The position numbers and the translations under genes were made by a program. This document shows, in pieces, positions 11,882-25,033 of a DNA stretch of 64,000 bases. Source of the DNA: Cycas panzhihuaensis (taxonomy: Eukaryota; Cycadophyta); assembly GCA_023213395.1 (NCBI GenBank), contig CM041465.1, positions 243,109,741-243,173,740 on the forward strand, written 5' to 3'. The notes under the pieces are model-generated. The model had not been told where the DNA came from and did no database searches. It saw only the letters and a program-made list of their open reading frames with translations. Each line of letters begins with the position of its first letter. Position 1 is the first letter of the stretch.

Positions 11882-12810
11882 TCATATATAAAACTTATTT
11901 TGGAATTTGTCATTTACATCTTTCTCAAATTCAATGTCATTATCCTATAAGCACCATTTTTTAGGTTCTCAAGAATGACGAAAGGACCAACCCACTTAGG
12001 CCCAAACTTAGATAGGCAATCATGGAGGTACTCAAAGCTAGAAGACATTTGTCATACATTCTTAATGCCCTATCCCTAAAGGCAAGGTTTACTTAGTAAG
12101 CCATCAAGCATTTCTTGTCCAAGGCTTTAAGATCGAGGAGGTAGGCCTAGCAATATGATTCCTCATTGACAAGACCTTGAAGAGAAACTTACAAGGAAGG
12201 GATTTTGACTTCCAATGGGAGGACTACTTTTATCCCATACACAAGGGAGAATAGGGTCATTCCTATCACAATGCGAATGTAAGTATGATAAGTCCATAAA
12301 GTGGAAGGGAGTTGAAGATTCCAATCTCTTTGGGATTAGGCAATCATTTTGTTTATAATGTTGATAAGGATTTTATTGAATGATTCAATTTAGCCATTAG
12401 CTTAGGGATAATAAGGAGAGGAGGTCTTTTGAGACATCTTGAACTTCCCACAAAGTTCATCCACATCCTTATTGTAAAAAGGCATACCATTATCTATGAC
12501 TAAGATATCTAGGACCCCAAATTGATAGATAATATATTGATAGATAAAGGTGATAATAGTCTTAGCAGTAGTAGACAATAATAAGATTGCTTCAACCCAT
12601 TTAGTAAAGTATTCTATCACAGTTAAGATGAAGTTATATTATGATGATGAAGGTAGAGTTATGGCTCTAATAAGGTCTAATCCCCATTAGGAAAAAGGCC
12701 ATGGGGAAATGATAGGATACAAAGCCTTAGAAGACAAGTGGATGACATTATCATGCTCTTGGCACCTTTGGTAATGTAATGCATAGGCATGGATATTCTT
12801 AAAGAGGGAT
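11882..12810 (-). pseudogene. Element A integrase
   Basis: Minus-strand reading from 12810 down to the family stop at 11884. The core is clear at 12620-12402: M-I-E-Y-F-T-K-W-V-E-A-I, then V-I-D-N-G-M-P-F with the second catalytic Asp, then S-S-P-Y-Y-P, and just below the Glu in I-E-S-F. The CxxC part of the zinc finger is decayed (near 12770). The HHCC start is cut off by an unrelated insert. No intact reading frame remains. Confidence 0.75.
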
Positions 12811-13262
12811 AGCTAATAGCACTAGAAAGTATATTAAATTGTAAAGAGAACCAGGGTCATTTTCTCAAAATACCATAGATTTTACGGTCAAGATTTAAGC
12901 CTTGGATGACCCTCTCATGTGGCCTAATTTAGGGCATTTTTCATTATGTTGATAGTGTTCAATGTACTATGAGGAGTTAGGCAGCTGGTTATTGTTGTGA
13001 GCACTTTGTTATAGGATTATGTACATTTTCTCCATTCTACAACAATAAAGATTGATACCTTTCTTATGTGGATGTTTCCCTAGCACACTATTAGGGTTTT
13101 ACCACATTATATTAGGTGTACATGTGATACTTGGCTCTCTTGTTTATTCTATTATTTTATCTCTGGTTTAATAACTTGCATGTTAAATTTTAGTTTTGAT
13201 TCATGTAACTAGTTACAAGAATAGTTTAGATCTTGGTGGTGGTTTCAGGGTTGGGACCTTAT
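12811..13262. mobile_element. Unrelated insert in element A, partly like a Ty1/copia LTR
   Basis: Sequence matching integrase stops near 12810 and sequence matching the end of RNase H resumes near 13263. Inside, from about 12954 (TGTTGATAG) to 13250, the order AATAAAGATTGATACC, TGTGGATG, a CCCTA / TAGGG pair and TTTTACCACA resembles the R-U5 end of plant copia LTRs. I find no clean target duplication, so it may be truncated or rearranged. The first 140 bp are not recognised. Confidence 0.4.
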
Positions 13263-14750
13263 CTTCTCAAGAAGGGTGACGAGTTTGGATGGTCAGGATA
13301 GGCTCATCAAGTAAAGAATCATCAGCTATGAAGTTTAAAAGGTTAGGAATGGAGGCATCATTTAGTTACTCAATAACCTTCATTCCTTTCTTTAATTTTC
13401 TATTAATGATTTTGAGGTTGTATTCTTAAAGGAGGATGGCCTCTTTACCCATCCTTCTAGTCAAGTTAGACCAGGTCAAAAGATACCTTAATAGATTAGA
13501 TTAAATGATCATATGAGTAGTATTTCTGAGGAGGTAATGCCTGAACCTCTTAGCCATATAGACCAAGGCTAGGCATTCCTTTTTAGCAGGAGGGTAGTTA
13601 AGCTCGTTTACAACTAATGTATGACTGATGAAATATATGGCATACTCAGTCCCTGAATCACCTTCTTGGGTTAGCATGGCTCCTAAGGACTCATTAGTAA
13701 CTAAGGTGTGAAGGATAAATAGGTGATCAAAGATAGGGTGTGCCAGGATTGAGGCAAAATCCAAGGATTTTTTGAGCTCTTGGAATGCTTCCTAAGCTTT
13801 GGTTGACCACATAAATCGGTCACCCTTCTTTAATAAGTTAGCTAGAGGCTTGGCATTTATGGTAGAGTCTACTAGAAAATGCCTAAGGAAACCTATCTTA
13901 ACCAAAAATGTCTTAATTTGGCATTGTGTTTTAGGTGGGGGCATGTCAAGAATGGCTTCAACCTTGTCTAAGTCAATTTGGATTCTTTGTTTGGAGACAA
14001 GGAAGCCCAAAAGCTTATCGGCAATCACGGTGAACACACATTTAAATGGGTTTAAACTAACATGGTATTTATAGTATCTTATAAGGATAACATGCAAGTC
14101 CTTAGGGTGATGGGATTTCATATAAGAGAGGCCCATCATGTCATCCATGAAAACCTCAAGAGTCTTGTTTATGTGGTGAAGGAAGATAAATTGCATTACC
14201 CTTTGATAAGTGGCCCTTGCATTCTTTAGTTCAAAGGGAATTGCCTTATAGGCAATCATACCCAATGGAGTTGTGAAGGACATTTTATGATGGTCTTCAG
14301 GGGATATTTATATTTGGTTATACCTAAAGAATCCATCCATCAAAGACATGACTTCAAAACTTGTTGTTCGATCCATGATTTGATTAATAAAGGGAAAAGG
14401 AAAGTTATCCTTGGGATAGGCATTATTTATGTCCTAAAAATCGACATAAATTTAGATCGTCCCATTCTTTTTTGTGATGGGAATAATATTAGACACCCAC
14501 TTGGGGTAATTAATGGAAGTGATTAGTCTAGTATTTAGAAGCTTTTCCACTTCCATTTTCATTATGGTAGATAATTTGGGATGGAGAGGGTGTTGCTTTT
14601 ATCACACGGGGTGGGTGCCTGGAATAATTATAAGGTTATGGGTAATAATGGAGGGATCTATTCCATTCATATCTAAATAGTCCCATGCAAAGATGTCATA
14701 GAACTCTTAGAAAAGGAGGGTATATTCCTCTACTTCCTTAGGTGAACATT
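13263..14750 (-). pseudogene. Element A reverse transcriptase and first RNase H
   Basis: Reverse transcriptase reads at 14283-13792: K-A-I-P-F-E-L-K-N-A-R-A-T-Y-Q-R, then E-V-F-M-D-D-M-M-G-L-S (catalytic Y-x-D-D equivalent F-M-D-D), then L-G-F-L-V-S-K-Q-R-I. The fingers region continues up to about 14750 in broken frames. RNase H follows at 13764-13501: N-E-S-L-G-A-M-L-T-Q-E, Y-F-I-S-H-T-L, A-K-K-E-C-L-A-L-V. These are the usual Ty3 polymerase modules that copy the element RNA into DNA. Stops and frame changes make it inactive. Confidence 0.8.
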
Positions 14751-16600
14751 CTGCTCCCACCTCTATGACCTTGCAAGGGGCCATGACAACATCCTTAGTT
14801 GCTCCCATGCATATGGAATTCCCCTCTTTAAAATAGAGGGGGGCTTGGTCAATAGAGGGACATAAAGGAGTATTAGACTGATTTAGGTCAACTACGGATG
14901 CCCTAAGGCTAAGATCTTCCAAAATCTAAGCTTATGGTGACTAGAAATGAGGTTAGGTGTGGAGCCTACTAGATGCTCTAATAAAGCCTCATCATTCTTA
15001 AAATAATCTATCCCATAGATAGTCTTACTTAGAGGTGATGAGGAATGGGCATAAGGAGGAGTGATAGGCCCACAACAGTCAACCCACCACTCCACATAAT
15101 CTTAAGACTCCTTGAAAGAGTTAGAAGGCACCCTCCTGTGACGAGGAATAGGAGGCTCCCTATCTTCGTCATGTAAGGAGGATAATAAGGTATGGGGAGT
15201 AGATGATAAATGAGTGTGGGATTCCACACATGTGATAGGCGTGACCATGTGTGGTTCCATAGATGTTGTGGGAATGCTATGCTCCTCTAAAAATGTCCCA
15301 GGCTAGGACTTAGGACTAGCTAAGTGATGAAGAGAGTGCCCCCTATGGATGTTAAGGAGACATATAGGGTGAGGGGGCTCCTCATCATGGTCACTCAAAA
15401 TGGTGAGGTAGTCATAACTCCCAATACGAATGGAGGCAAAGTAGATGAGGTTTGAGGAGGAAGGGTAGGGCCCTTCCTCTGATCTAAACGTGCTAAGGAC
15501 ATTAATTGTATAGGTGGAAGCACAGGTGGATGGGCCCTTACTGCCCCTCGTTGGATCATGAGCTACCTGAGGAGACTGAAGTAATGATTGAGTGGGCGGA
15601 GGCTCCTAAGAAACAACCTTCATCTACCCTTCATGGATAAACTTTAGTTGCCCCTAATGGGACAAACACATGACTCCCATTTGGTCAAGCCATGGGCATC
15701 CCAACAAAAGGTTATAGTCCACATCTACATCGATGACTACTATGTTTGTGATGATAGTTTTGTCCTTAAGGACGAGGAGAATAAAGATAAATCCCAAGGT
15801 ATCTTTTCATTACTGTCATAGCCTTGGTAATTCCATGGAACTGGCTTAAAATCTACTATGCCCAACTCATGTATTATGCACAAGGGCATAGCATTGATAG
15901 AAGAACTATTGTCTACAACAATTCTCTTAAGAGTCTTTTCTGGGGTATTAATGGATATGGTAAAAGGATAGTGCCATTGGTACTCCCTTTCACTTGCTAG
16001 AGGGAGGTATTTAAGATCAAAGGCGATGAGAGGCTCCTAGTTTAGGGTGGCAACCAAAGCATGAATAGGAGCATCAACCAATCCTAAAGCCTCAAGGAGA
16101 AGAGTATATTTCTCAGGGTAACTCTATAAGACATCCATCATGGACATGGTGTGAAGCTCGTCAATGATCGAGAAGGATTTTCTTTTCCCAGTATGTTGGG
16201 GAAGGGCACTTAAAAAATCGCAATGACCTAAGTTGACATGAATAGTCTTAGGGAGTGTTAGAATCTCATGAGGTAGATTATTTACAAAAGTATCTAGCTA
16301 ATAAGAGGAGGTTCCAATGAACTCTTTGGCTACTTGAGACCTCGTGAAAGTGTACGAAGGAGTGGTGTTAAGCATCTGAATGACTCTCTTTCCTTTGTTA
16401 TGAGATTAAGAGGATTAAGAAGCTTGAGATTAAGAACTAGGAGGTGAGGATGAGTTCCTTATCCCCTTTCCTTTTGCTTGTGTAGGAGGGGGGTTAGGGA
16501 TCATACCCTATTCCTATTCCCCTTATTCTAAGTATGTTGATCCCATTCCCTATGTTTGGGAAAGGGATTCCTATGGATATATTGATCTAAACTAGGCTTA
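14751..16600 (-). pseudogene. Element A protease and acidic linker
   Basis: The protease active site reads V-V-D-N-S-S-S-I-N-A-M-P with the Asp codon at 15912-15910; the glycine of D-N-G-S-S is lost. The V-D-Y-N-L-L-L-G strand follows near 15720. Below 15600 comes the acidic linker typical of this family. No continuous frame is left. Confidence 0.7.
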
Positions 16601-18664
16601 GGTGCTTGTCTAGGGAGGAGTCACAAGGTGGGGCAAGTTCAGGGTGTTGTGCCTGACATTGCAAGTCCTCATGGAAGCACTCACCATGAACAGAGCACTA
16701 CTTCTTATCCAAAAAGGTTTGGTCTTCCTAGTTTGAGAAGAGTGGGTATTCTCATTTCTAGGAGGTGTAAATTAGGAGACTTGATGGCCAGGCCTAAAAG
16801 AGTCTAAAGGTGATGAAGCTGGTTGGAGCTTAAACTCCTTCATCGTATATTTGAAGAAATGTATAGTAGAAGTCAAAGAGTCTAAGGTCTTCTTTATTGA
16901 GTAGGTAGAAGGCTTTTGGTATTATTGGGATCTTTAGCCATGCAACAAAGGGGGTACCTCCCATCATTACAATGACTTAGGAGGCTTTTTGAGACCTACC
17001 AGGATCTCAATAGTGTCTATCACCAAGCGCTTAGCTATGGGAGATTCACATGTTGTTGCCCCTATTTTGAGGACTTCAATGTAGACTTTAAGGTTGAGGG
17101 CATACACAAAGATATCCCTCTTCATCTCCTCAGGCAACGTGGCCTTCGTAGAATGAAGAAGGTCATGGAAGTGCCTCATGTAGTCACGGTTCATCTCCTC
17201 ATGACCTTACTTAAGCAAGAGTAGGGCTTTAATCCCACTCTCAAAGGATGAGATACATTAAAATAATTGATGAATTCATCCACCCACTGCTAAAAAGAAT
17301 TAATGGAATATGTATGAAGATAATAGAACCACTTGAGTATGTCTCCCTACAAAGAATGAGAAAAGAGTTTTATTAAGATATGATCATAGGCCCAATAGTT
17401 GATGCATGCCATGCAAAAGCTCTTGATGCACTTAGTTAGGTCCTACAATAAGGTCACATCAAATCTGGGTACCTCAAGGGGATGAGGGGGTAGGTTTGTC
17501 CTTAGCACCTTAATGGATAGAGGGGTCAACCTATAGTCAACAAAAGGGTAACCCTTGGTTGAGCTAATGGGTTAGAAAAAGAGGAAGGAGGAGGTAGGTA
17601 TGGATATCCAAGTCCTCCTTAAGGGGCTTAACTATGAGAAGGATATGGGTTCCCTCCTACTTAGTGGGGAGGTACCATCCCCATTTGAGAGGGAGTTGGA
17701 AAGGAGATAAGAGGACAAGAGGGGCCCACTTTGCCTTGAGGATATGCCCCTTGTCAAGAGGGGACTTGAGAAGGAGGGCCTTGAGGAGAGGAAAATCTAG
17801 CCTACGAAAGCATCATGTGCGAGGTTGCATATGAAGATGGAAAAAATAGGTGCAAGATGGGATTTTGCCCATATGGGCCACCCATGGGAGGTGTGACACC
17901 ATATGGATGGAGTGAATCCATCCCATAGACTAGAATGGGATTTCCGTTCCCATCCCCCCATGGTTGGGATGTGTATACTAGGGGTAGGTAAAGGGAAGAA
18001 TCTCTTGGTTGAGATAAGGGATGCATAAGGATGGATCCCATGTAACCTGAAGAAGGGGATATGAGGGTCCCCTAAGTCATGTAAGAGGGGCATGAACCAT
18101 AGTTATTTGAGGTGTCTTTGACTGACTAGGAGGAGGTATACTCAGCCTAATTTGAGAGGTGAGTATACCTTAGATAGTCCCTTGGATATGAGGGATATAC
18201 AAAGAAGAAGGAATAATAGGGGATGGCCCTACCATAGACATAAGTATATATTGGGAAGAACTAGGAGGTGCAGATGAAGAAGAAGGCACCATACTATGAA
18301 GGATTATTTTCAACCACTTTGGAGGCAGTTGGATGATTGCATCCTGGAAGCATTATTGCAATGCTTTTAAAACATCTGTAGGAGGGGTTTCCACTTGCTT
18401 GTATGAGGTGGAAGGGTCCTTATATGAGGTGGAACCCATAATTTGATCCTCATGGGTACTCTCACTAAGTTGGTGATACTCCATAGAGGATGACATACCC
18501 ATATCATATGTGGGGAGATGGTGGAAATCTGAGTGTTCTTGGTCACCCAAATAGAAGACAGGGTCATTACCCTCTTAGCTAGGACCCTATAATAAAGTTG
18601 AAGTTTGTTGTTGAGTCTCAAAAACATAGGCATGGTATGCCCATTCTGATGGGTATCCCTCCAT
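16601..18664 (-). pseudogene. Element A gag
   Basis: Starts at the ATG at 18664 (M-E-G-Y-P-S-E-W), the same start as in D and E. A serine- and proline-rich part follows (18800-17800), then the conserved Gag core, readable at 17194-16967 as M-N-R-D-Y-M-R-H-F-H-D-L-L-H-S-T-K-A. The zinc knuckle lies near 16715-16650 (C-S-V-H-G-E-C-F-H-E-D-L-Q-C), with the Trp before it changed to a stop. An in-frame TAA about 29 codons after the start is shared with C and D. Confidence 0.75.
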
Positions 18665-18904
18665 GGTTGATTCAGAATCAGATAAGGGAAGGGAGGAATA
18701 AGGAGATTCTTATAAAGTGGGAGGGAGACCTCATAGATGATGAGAAAATCATCGCATTTAAATTTCACTTGGGACTTTGGAAGAGGTAAGAGTAGAGGCA
18801 AAAGAAAAGACATTGGGGATTTCCCAACAAATCTAAAAAGAATAAATAAAAGGAGAAAGGCAGTGATAACACAAGGGAAACTGTAATGTTCCCTTACTAG
18901 CAGA

Positions 18905-18922
18905 TCCCTAGTATGATCGCCA
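18905..18922 (-). other. Primer binding site of element A
   Basis: On the minus strand this reads TGGCGATCATACTAGGGA, two transitions away from the site in E. One base separates it from the LTR, as in all copies. It marks the 5' LTR boundary at 18924. Confidence 0.8.
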
Positions 18923-18923
18923 G

Positions 18924-21900
18924 TGGAGGCGAACCTCTAGGGGGTCACTAAGGATGAGAGCACCTAAGCCAGCACTACAACTGCAACTAGGGCTTAAGGA
19001 TCTCAAAAGGGAGGATAGACTACCCTCAAAGGAGTGTCCACATGTCAGAATGTAGGTTCAGAGACTTGTTAATAGTGCTATGACTTCCCCCTTTATTGTG
19101 TACCTTTTGAGGTTTAGTTTAGGTAGAGAGGCATCCTCAGATTACTGAGTAGTTGTGGATGGGATCTCCTACCATTAAGGTGAAAGATAGGAGAGGAAAG
19201 GCCCCCTTTTGAGGAGGAGGTGAGAGAGTGATGGTTCCTTGTGGAAAGGAAACCTAGGAGCAATAGGAAGGAAGTGGCTATAAAAGTAAAAAAAGGGAGG
19301 TTTGGCATGTGTAGGGGCCAAACATGAATGATAAGACTTATAGGGTTGTCTTTAAGGTTTCCTAAAGGGTTTCCCTTTAGGGATTGGTCTTGATATAAGG
19401 TTTTGCTTGGTTATGCTAGGGGTTTAGCTTGTTTCCATTATTTCAATTGTGACATAATATTGTGAAGTCAAGATCATTATCCTTAAGAAACAAACATATG
19501 CAAATAACAAACACTCTCTTTTATGCTCACTCTCTTATCCTTTATTTAAGAAATTAATTCAAGGAGGTAAAAGAGATGGAAGAGATAAATGACTTATATG
19601 ACTTTTCCTTTTGATGCTTTCTTTTTGATGTAAAAGAAAATATATTCAATCACATAATGTTTCCCCAACCTTATCCTTACGTGCATGCACATATGCAAGA
19701 TGTAAAGAGTTAATGGATACAAAAGGAGGATTCTTTTCTTAATCTATCCTTTTCTTTACAAAATGAAAGTGCATCTATTCATACCACCTTCCTATCCACA
19801 TGCATATATATGAAATGAGAAAGAGGGAAGAGGGTGCATATATGATGCATTCAATGTAAAGAGAAAGAGTTAATTCAGACTTCCACTTATGCTTTTATGA
19901 GCACATGTAAATGGAATATAAGAGATCTTTCTTATTCTATTCTTTTCACAAAAGAGAGGAAGAAGAAAGATAAGCATGTATGCATATGCATATACCTTTT
20001 TCCTACAAGTGTAAATAGTGAAAAAAGGAAAGATAGCTACAACCCACATGCATGCATACATAGATTTCCTTTTAGGAAATGGGAACAAAAGGAGGAAAAG
20101 AAGAGGATTTATGAGGAATACACTAGGAAATATGCCAGTTGATGAGGTGACACACTCCTTGCTTTTGTGCCTTCTTTGCTAGAAAGTCCATGCTTTGAAT
20201 CATAGTGAACATTGCAGGTGAATCCATGGAAGGGGTTCCCTTACCTTCCCCAAAATGTTTGTAAAGCAAAGAAACTAAAAATGAAATGATTCTGAAAAGA
20301 AAATCAAGAAGAAGATATAAAAAATGAGAATTATACCTCTTTATTATAATGCAACTCTACTTGCCTGGGAGGATGCCTTACCTTGTGCACAATCAAACCC
20401 TCATAAATTACAAACATATGCATACATGTATATAGCTGTGTGTGTGTGTCTCACCAAAGTGGAAATAAAGTTTACCTTATATGATGAAAGAAGAAAGGAA
20501 AAATACTGATGACTAGTATGTTGTTTCCTTTACACACAATGATATTCTCATGTAACCATGGGAAAAAGGAGGGTTAAAGTAGGAGAGGATGATAGCCTCG
20601 GAATGGACAGCCCTTATAAACAAAACACCTCCTATAGGGTTAGGTCTTATATGGACAACACAAGCAATGACTTATGGTTTAAGAAAGAAAGTGTATGTAA
20701 AGATTTAAAGAGTGTCATAAAAGCTACAAAAGTTACAAATGTTGCAAACATTGCTAAAGTTGCAAAAGGTTGCAAAATAAAATAATAAAGGTGATGCATA
20801 ATGGTTAACCAAGCATAGCATGCATATAATAAAAGAGAGCAAGGTAAAATGTTATAGGTATTACAATGTTGCCCATGTATATGAGTCACATCCTACAAGG
20901 TTTATTAGCTGAAGTAGTGGGTATGGAGCAAAGGAGGCTTGGGAAGAAGGGGTTACCCTAGGAGAAGTAGCTATGAGAGTCAGAACTCTAGCTATATGTA
21001 CTTCTCTTCCCTTCCCAAATAGTCTAAAACTTAGCCTACTATTAGCTTCTAGAAATATAAGGATGGAAGAATGGTGGAAAAATAAAAAGAGAGACTTTAC
21101 CCCCTTTGCCCAATAAATATGGGAGAAAAATATATAGTCATGAGCATGTAAATAAATGAAATTAGAAGCAAACTAGATGTAAGAGGGAAATAATAGAAGA
21201 AAACCTACTTTCAACCATTTAGACTTGCTCAAATCATAAGTTATCTTGCAACCAAAGGGGATCGTATCCAAAAACATGTTTTTCTTAGTGAAGTAGACCC
21301 TTTTTGGAGAAGGAAAGAGCCTTTAATCCAAGAGAAACAATTGTTGTTGCTTTGTTGAGTATGAAATGAAAATGATCTCACTAAAAGAGGTCTAGTTCAG
21401 ACCTATAAGCTAGGGTTTTTACCCTATCAAATTGGAGTGGAAGAAAGAAGGAGAAGAGAGCATTGTTTTTAATCATGAGAGAGTGAGAATGAGTTTAAAA
21501 TTTTGTTTTTATATTCTAATTAGGTTTTTAGAGGAGTTAGAGTTTAGTTTAGGTAGGAAGAGACCCTCTGCCACGTATCAAATTTGTAATAAATGTGAAT
21601 CTAGCCATTTTCTTACTATGGCAACTAATGAATAGTTACCCCATGACAAACTTCTCGGTACCATGAAGATTGGTAGGGTGTGAAGAAAATAAAGAGAAAA
21701 ATAAAAAAGACCTAGGGAATCCCATAAAAGATTAGTCCTAGAGTGTAAAAGATAAAGGTTGATGGACTGGTAAGGTCTTTTAGGGACTCTAGATGGTGGT
21801 TGGGATCTGAAATATGTGGTGGAGGCAAAGAACTAATAAGGATGTAAAAACGTAGGTGAGTAAGTCAAGACCCACCCTAGGGATCATGCAACAAGCTACA

Positions 21901-22143
21901 AGTGAGTTAAGGTGGGTTACACAGGCCCATGGGTACTCACAAATTCTAGGGAGGTATTTCTTAGAGCTATGCGGTGCCATAGGACCATGGCCCTGGGTCA
22001 TCATAGGATCAGATATAGTCACAGGCAAGTTTTAGGCAAGCAAACCAGGTAGTAAAACAAGCTATCCAACCAAATCATGCTATTAGGACCATAAATGCAC
22101 CTCATCATGCCATAAAGATAAACATGAGAAGGGATAAGAATGT
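18924..22143 (-). repeat. 5' LTR of element A, interrupted by C
   Basis: Runs on the minus strand from the TCCA end beside the primer binding site (18924) up to 22143. The LTR's other end (TGTTTCCC) is missing, because element C begins at 22144. It carries the conserved block CTTACCTTCCCC near 20240 (GTAAGG on the minus strand) and a CCACGT remnant near 21570 where younger LTRs have CACGTG. Present length 3220 bp. Confidence 0.75.
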
Positions 22144-24831
22144 TGTTTCCCAGCTACTGAGAATGGACTTGAGATAAGTTGACTCAGGTAAGCACAGGTA
22201 TATACTTCTCACTTTCATCCTTGTTATCACTTGGTAGAAGTTGTTTAGAGTGTTGTTTAATGCATGCTTGCTTGCCATTTGTGTGATCACATTGCCTTCT
22301 CTGCTTGATCACATTGCTTGTGCCTACCGCACACTATCTAGCCTATGACGACCCACCATGGGGCACTCCTCAGCAGGTCATGCACCCCATATGGCACTCA
22401 GCTACCTGCAACAGCTCCACAACTCCTCAAACATGGTTGTTGGTCATGATCCACTCGCATCAACACTCCTATCACCACTTTGAGTCCCCTTCTAGGTGTG
22501 ATAGGACCTCCTTGAGACTTGTTTCTCTCATTTGGCCACTTCCCAGCCACCTGGGCATGAGCTCCCAGCCTGCCAGGCCTCTGCACACCCCTCTGTTTGG
22601 CTCTAGGCCTTGGTTCTATCTTCATTTTAGATTTTAGCCCCGCACCGCTGCAAACTAAGTGGTACTACAAAGTTTTCTATGGTGCGACTATTTAAACTCA
22701 TTTTTCTAAACTACCTCGATGATTCCTACTCTTTTTGTAGAATTGCCACATGGCACCCTCAAGTACTCACCCCCTCCATAACCCTAAACATTTGTTTAGG
22801 GTTGGCATGAGTATAAAACCTAAACATGAATCCATTTACTTTTCTTCTTCACTCATTTTTTGGCTCTCTACTCCTCCTTACACTCTACAACCTCCTCAAG
22901 ATCTGCTCCTCTGCTCTAGCTCCTCTTCCACAGGTGCATCTTCTACATCTCAGGCCCTGCTCCAGTAGCTCCAAGCTTCTTTTTGTAGGTCCATTTTATG
23001 GAAGGAGAGTATTCACAACATATCAACAAGCAAACTCTAGGAACTAAGAGCGGCATCCACGTTTGCCTCCCCTTCAGCCTAAGTCTAAAAAACCTGCTTG
23101 ACATAGGTTTCTCCCTCTGATTTTTGGCAGAATAAGGCTCCCTCCTTCTACCTTATAAGTATTCCTTCAAAGTCCTTTAGGTTTTCCTAGTTTTTTCCTT
23201 TCCTCTATGAGAAGTTTTGGGTCAATCTTTGCTCCACTCCTTTCATTTCAGAGGAGTTTGCCTTTTGCTCCCTGTCTTGTAGTATTTCTCCTCTCTTCTC
23301 CTGTAAGCTCACTCTAGGGTGGCTATGTAAGAGGGCTGTATAAGGTTGGGCGAAGGGAGAAAGGTGGGATCCATCCCCTTGTTGGCCTTCTCCCTAAGGG
23401 TTTACCCTTCCATTCCTTCCTCTTCCACTCCATGCCTCTCTCTGGAGTTGGGCTAGGGATAGTGAGAGGCTATTTTCAGTTCTGAAAATAACATTGGTAG
23501 CCCTTACCACACTGGTTTCAGACCGGCACTCTCAGGTTTTAGGCATCACACAAGCCCCCCAAACTTGTCCTAGTTTAGTTTTTGATCCTTGGCTTACCCC
23601 AACTTGATGATTTGCTGCCCATAGCACTTTGTCTCTTGGGTCTACTGGTGCACCATTCCGTTGGTTCATTACCTTTTCTACTTGTTGTCCCGAACATCCA
23701 TCATACTCTGGTTTTTTCCTGTTGAGGCTATGTGGAGGTACTTGCGGGTAGGTTGGCCATTCTGAGGCTAACCTCCTTATCTTAGTCATTGATTGGCACT
23801 GCTTAGATCTAAGTTATGCTTGGTGGTTTTGGAGTAAAGTGCATTTCAGCATGATTTATTAGCTATCTCTTATATTTATATACATATTAGGTGTACTTAG
23901 CAGCCCCCTCCTTTGGGAGGAAGAGACCCTTTTGTTTTATGATTGGCAAGTTCATGGCAACGAAAGTATGAAAGAGGTGGACTTCTTGACAGGTGAGTCC
24001 CTGGCTAGTAGTGTTTTCAGTTCCTTCTTGGTTTCATTTTTGCTACTTTGCTTTTATATATCAGGGAAGGTAAGGTAGCCCCTCGTCCATTTCTAGCAAC
24101 CATCATCAACTAGCCCCACACCTGCATCGTGAGTTTGAGTGGATGAGTGCAAAAGGAGTGGAAGGGTACGACGTTTCAATAACACTTCTCTCCCAAGTAC
24201 TCCTTCTCCCTTCTTTATCTTTTTCCACTGTGCTTTTATGTAAACTTCACATGTTAAAGCCACATAGGAAACAAAAAGGGAGTGAATGCACTTTTTTGCA
24301 TTTATGAATTCCTTTCTATAGTCGTTCACCCCGTGTGTAGATAGGACTTAGGCGTGAGCCGCATACCTCTTAAGCCCCATCTAACCCACACATAGGACCA
24401 TCCGTCCCTAGACTTGCATTTGGTTCTTTTAGCGCACTTACTTTACTTGTCACATAATAACTTAATCCTAGTCTATATCCCTCTCCCATTTGAGTTAGGC
24501 CATCATATCTCACATGCACCTACTTGCACATTGCCTTCTCCTTCCTGTGAGAAGATGCAACTTTCTAGAGTCCCCCTTCCTCTTTCCTGCCATCCAAGGG
24601 GTAGGTGGGCCTCCTCCTTTGGGATGACCTAAGGCTTCGCCTTGCGTTCTCTTTCTGAAGATTACCCTAAGGCAATTGGGCATCATTTGTGGGTCTTGAA
24701 TCTGTGCTCCGATGCATGGACACCCTGCGTGGTGTTCTTTCTTGCCATTAGGATCCCATTTATAGCCCAACTGTACCTTAGCTAGTTATTTCCTTCTAAG
24801 CATAGAAGACCATCCCATAGATGCGATTCCA
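22144..24831 (+). repeat. 5' LTR of element C (2688 bp)
   Basis: Begins TGTTTCCCAGC and ends GCGATTCCA one base before the primer binding site. The same start (TGTTTCCTAGC) returns at 63960 after a polypurine tract. It has a TATA box at 22812, and GTGAGT and GTAAGG motifs near 23990 and 24070 where the D LTR has GTAAGT and GTAAGG. Confidence 0.88.
22812..22818 (+). promoter_or_regulatory. Probable TATA box of the LTR promoter (C)
   Basis: TATAAAA, about 670 bp into the LTR, just after a TTTAGGG motif. The equivalent position in D reads GTACTTAAG. Transcription would start about 30 bp downstream, leaving a long R-U5 of nearly 2 kb. Confidence 0.55.
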
Positions 24832-24832
24832 C

Positions 24833-24850
24833 TAGCAACCATATTGGGGA
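24833..24850 (+). other. Primer binding site of element C
   Basis: TAGCAACCATATTGGGGA; differs from the E site by transitions only. One base after the LTR end. Confidence 0.8.
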
Positions 24851-25033
24851 CTTACCAGTAGGGGAGCTAGTCTCATTCTCTTTCTGTTGGTGCTATTGCT
24901 TTCCGGTAATCTTCCTTATTTTCCCTTTTCGTTGGACAACCCCCAACATGTTCTTCATACCCCCTTTTCTTCTAACAACTTTGGCAAAGGTGTTATATGC
25001 GACATTTCTCATGTCGTTTACAAGGTTTGCCAC
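24851..25033 (+). other. Leader of element C, first part
   Basis: Untranslated leader matching 27627-27810 in D. It is interrupted at 25033 by element D and continues at 52662-52717 up to the gag ATG. No gene is seen. Confidence 0.7.
25029..25033. repeat. Target site duplication of D, left copy
   Basis: GCCAC directly before TGTTTCCC; the same five bases follow the 3' LTR at 52657-52661. Confidence 0.92.

Larger units (their letters stand above)
9592..22143 (-). mobile_element. Element A: oldest Ty3/gypsy copy, minus strand, cut at both sides
   Basis: From high to low coordinates: 5' LTR, primer binding site, gag, protease, reverse transcriptase, RNase H, integrase, spacer, antisense gene. 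At 9592 it is interrupted inside the antisense gene by element B; at 22143 it is interrupted inside its 5' LTR, about 65-70 bp short of the LTR end, by element C. Its second RNase H and 3' LTR must lie left of the window. It is AT-rich, with many stops. It also contains an unrelated insert at 12811-13262. Confidence 0.85.
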
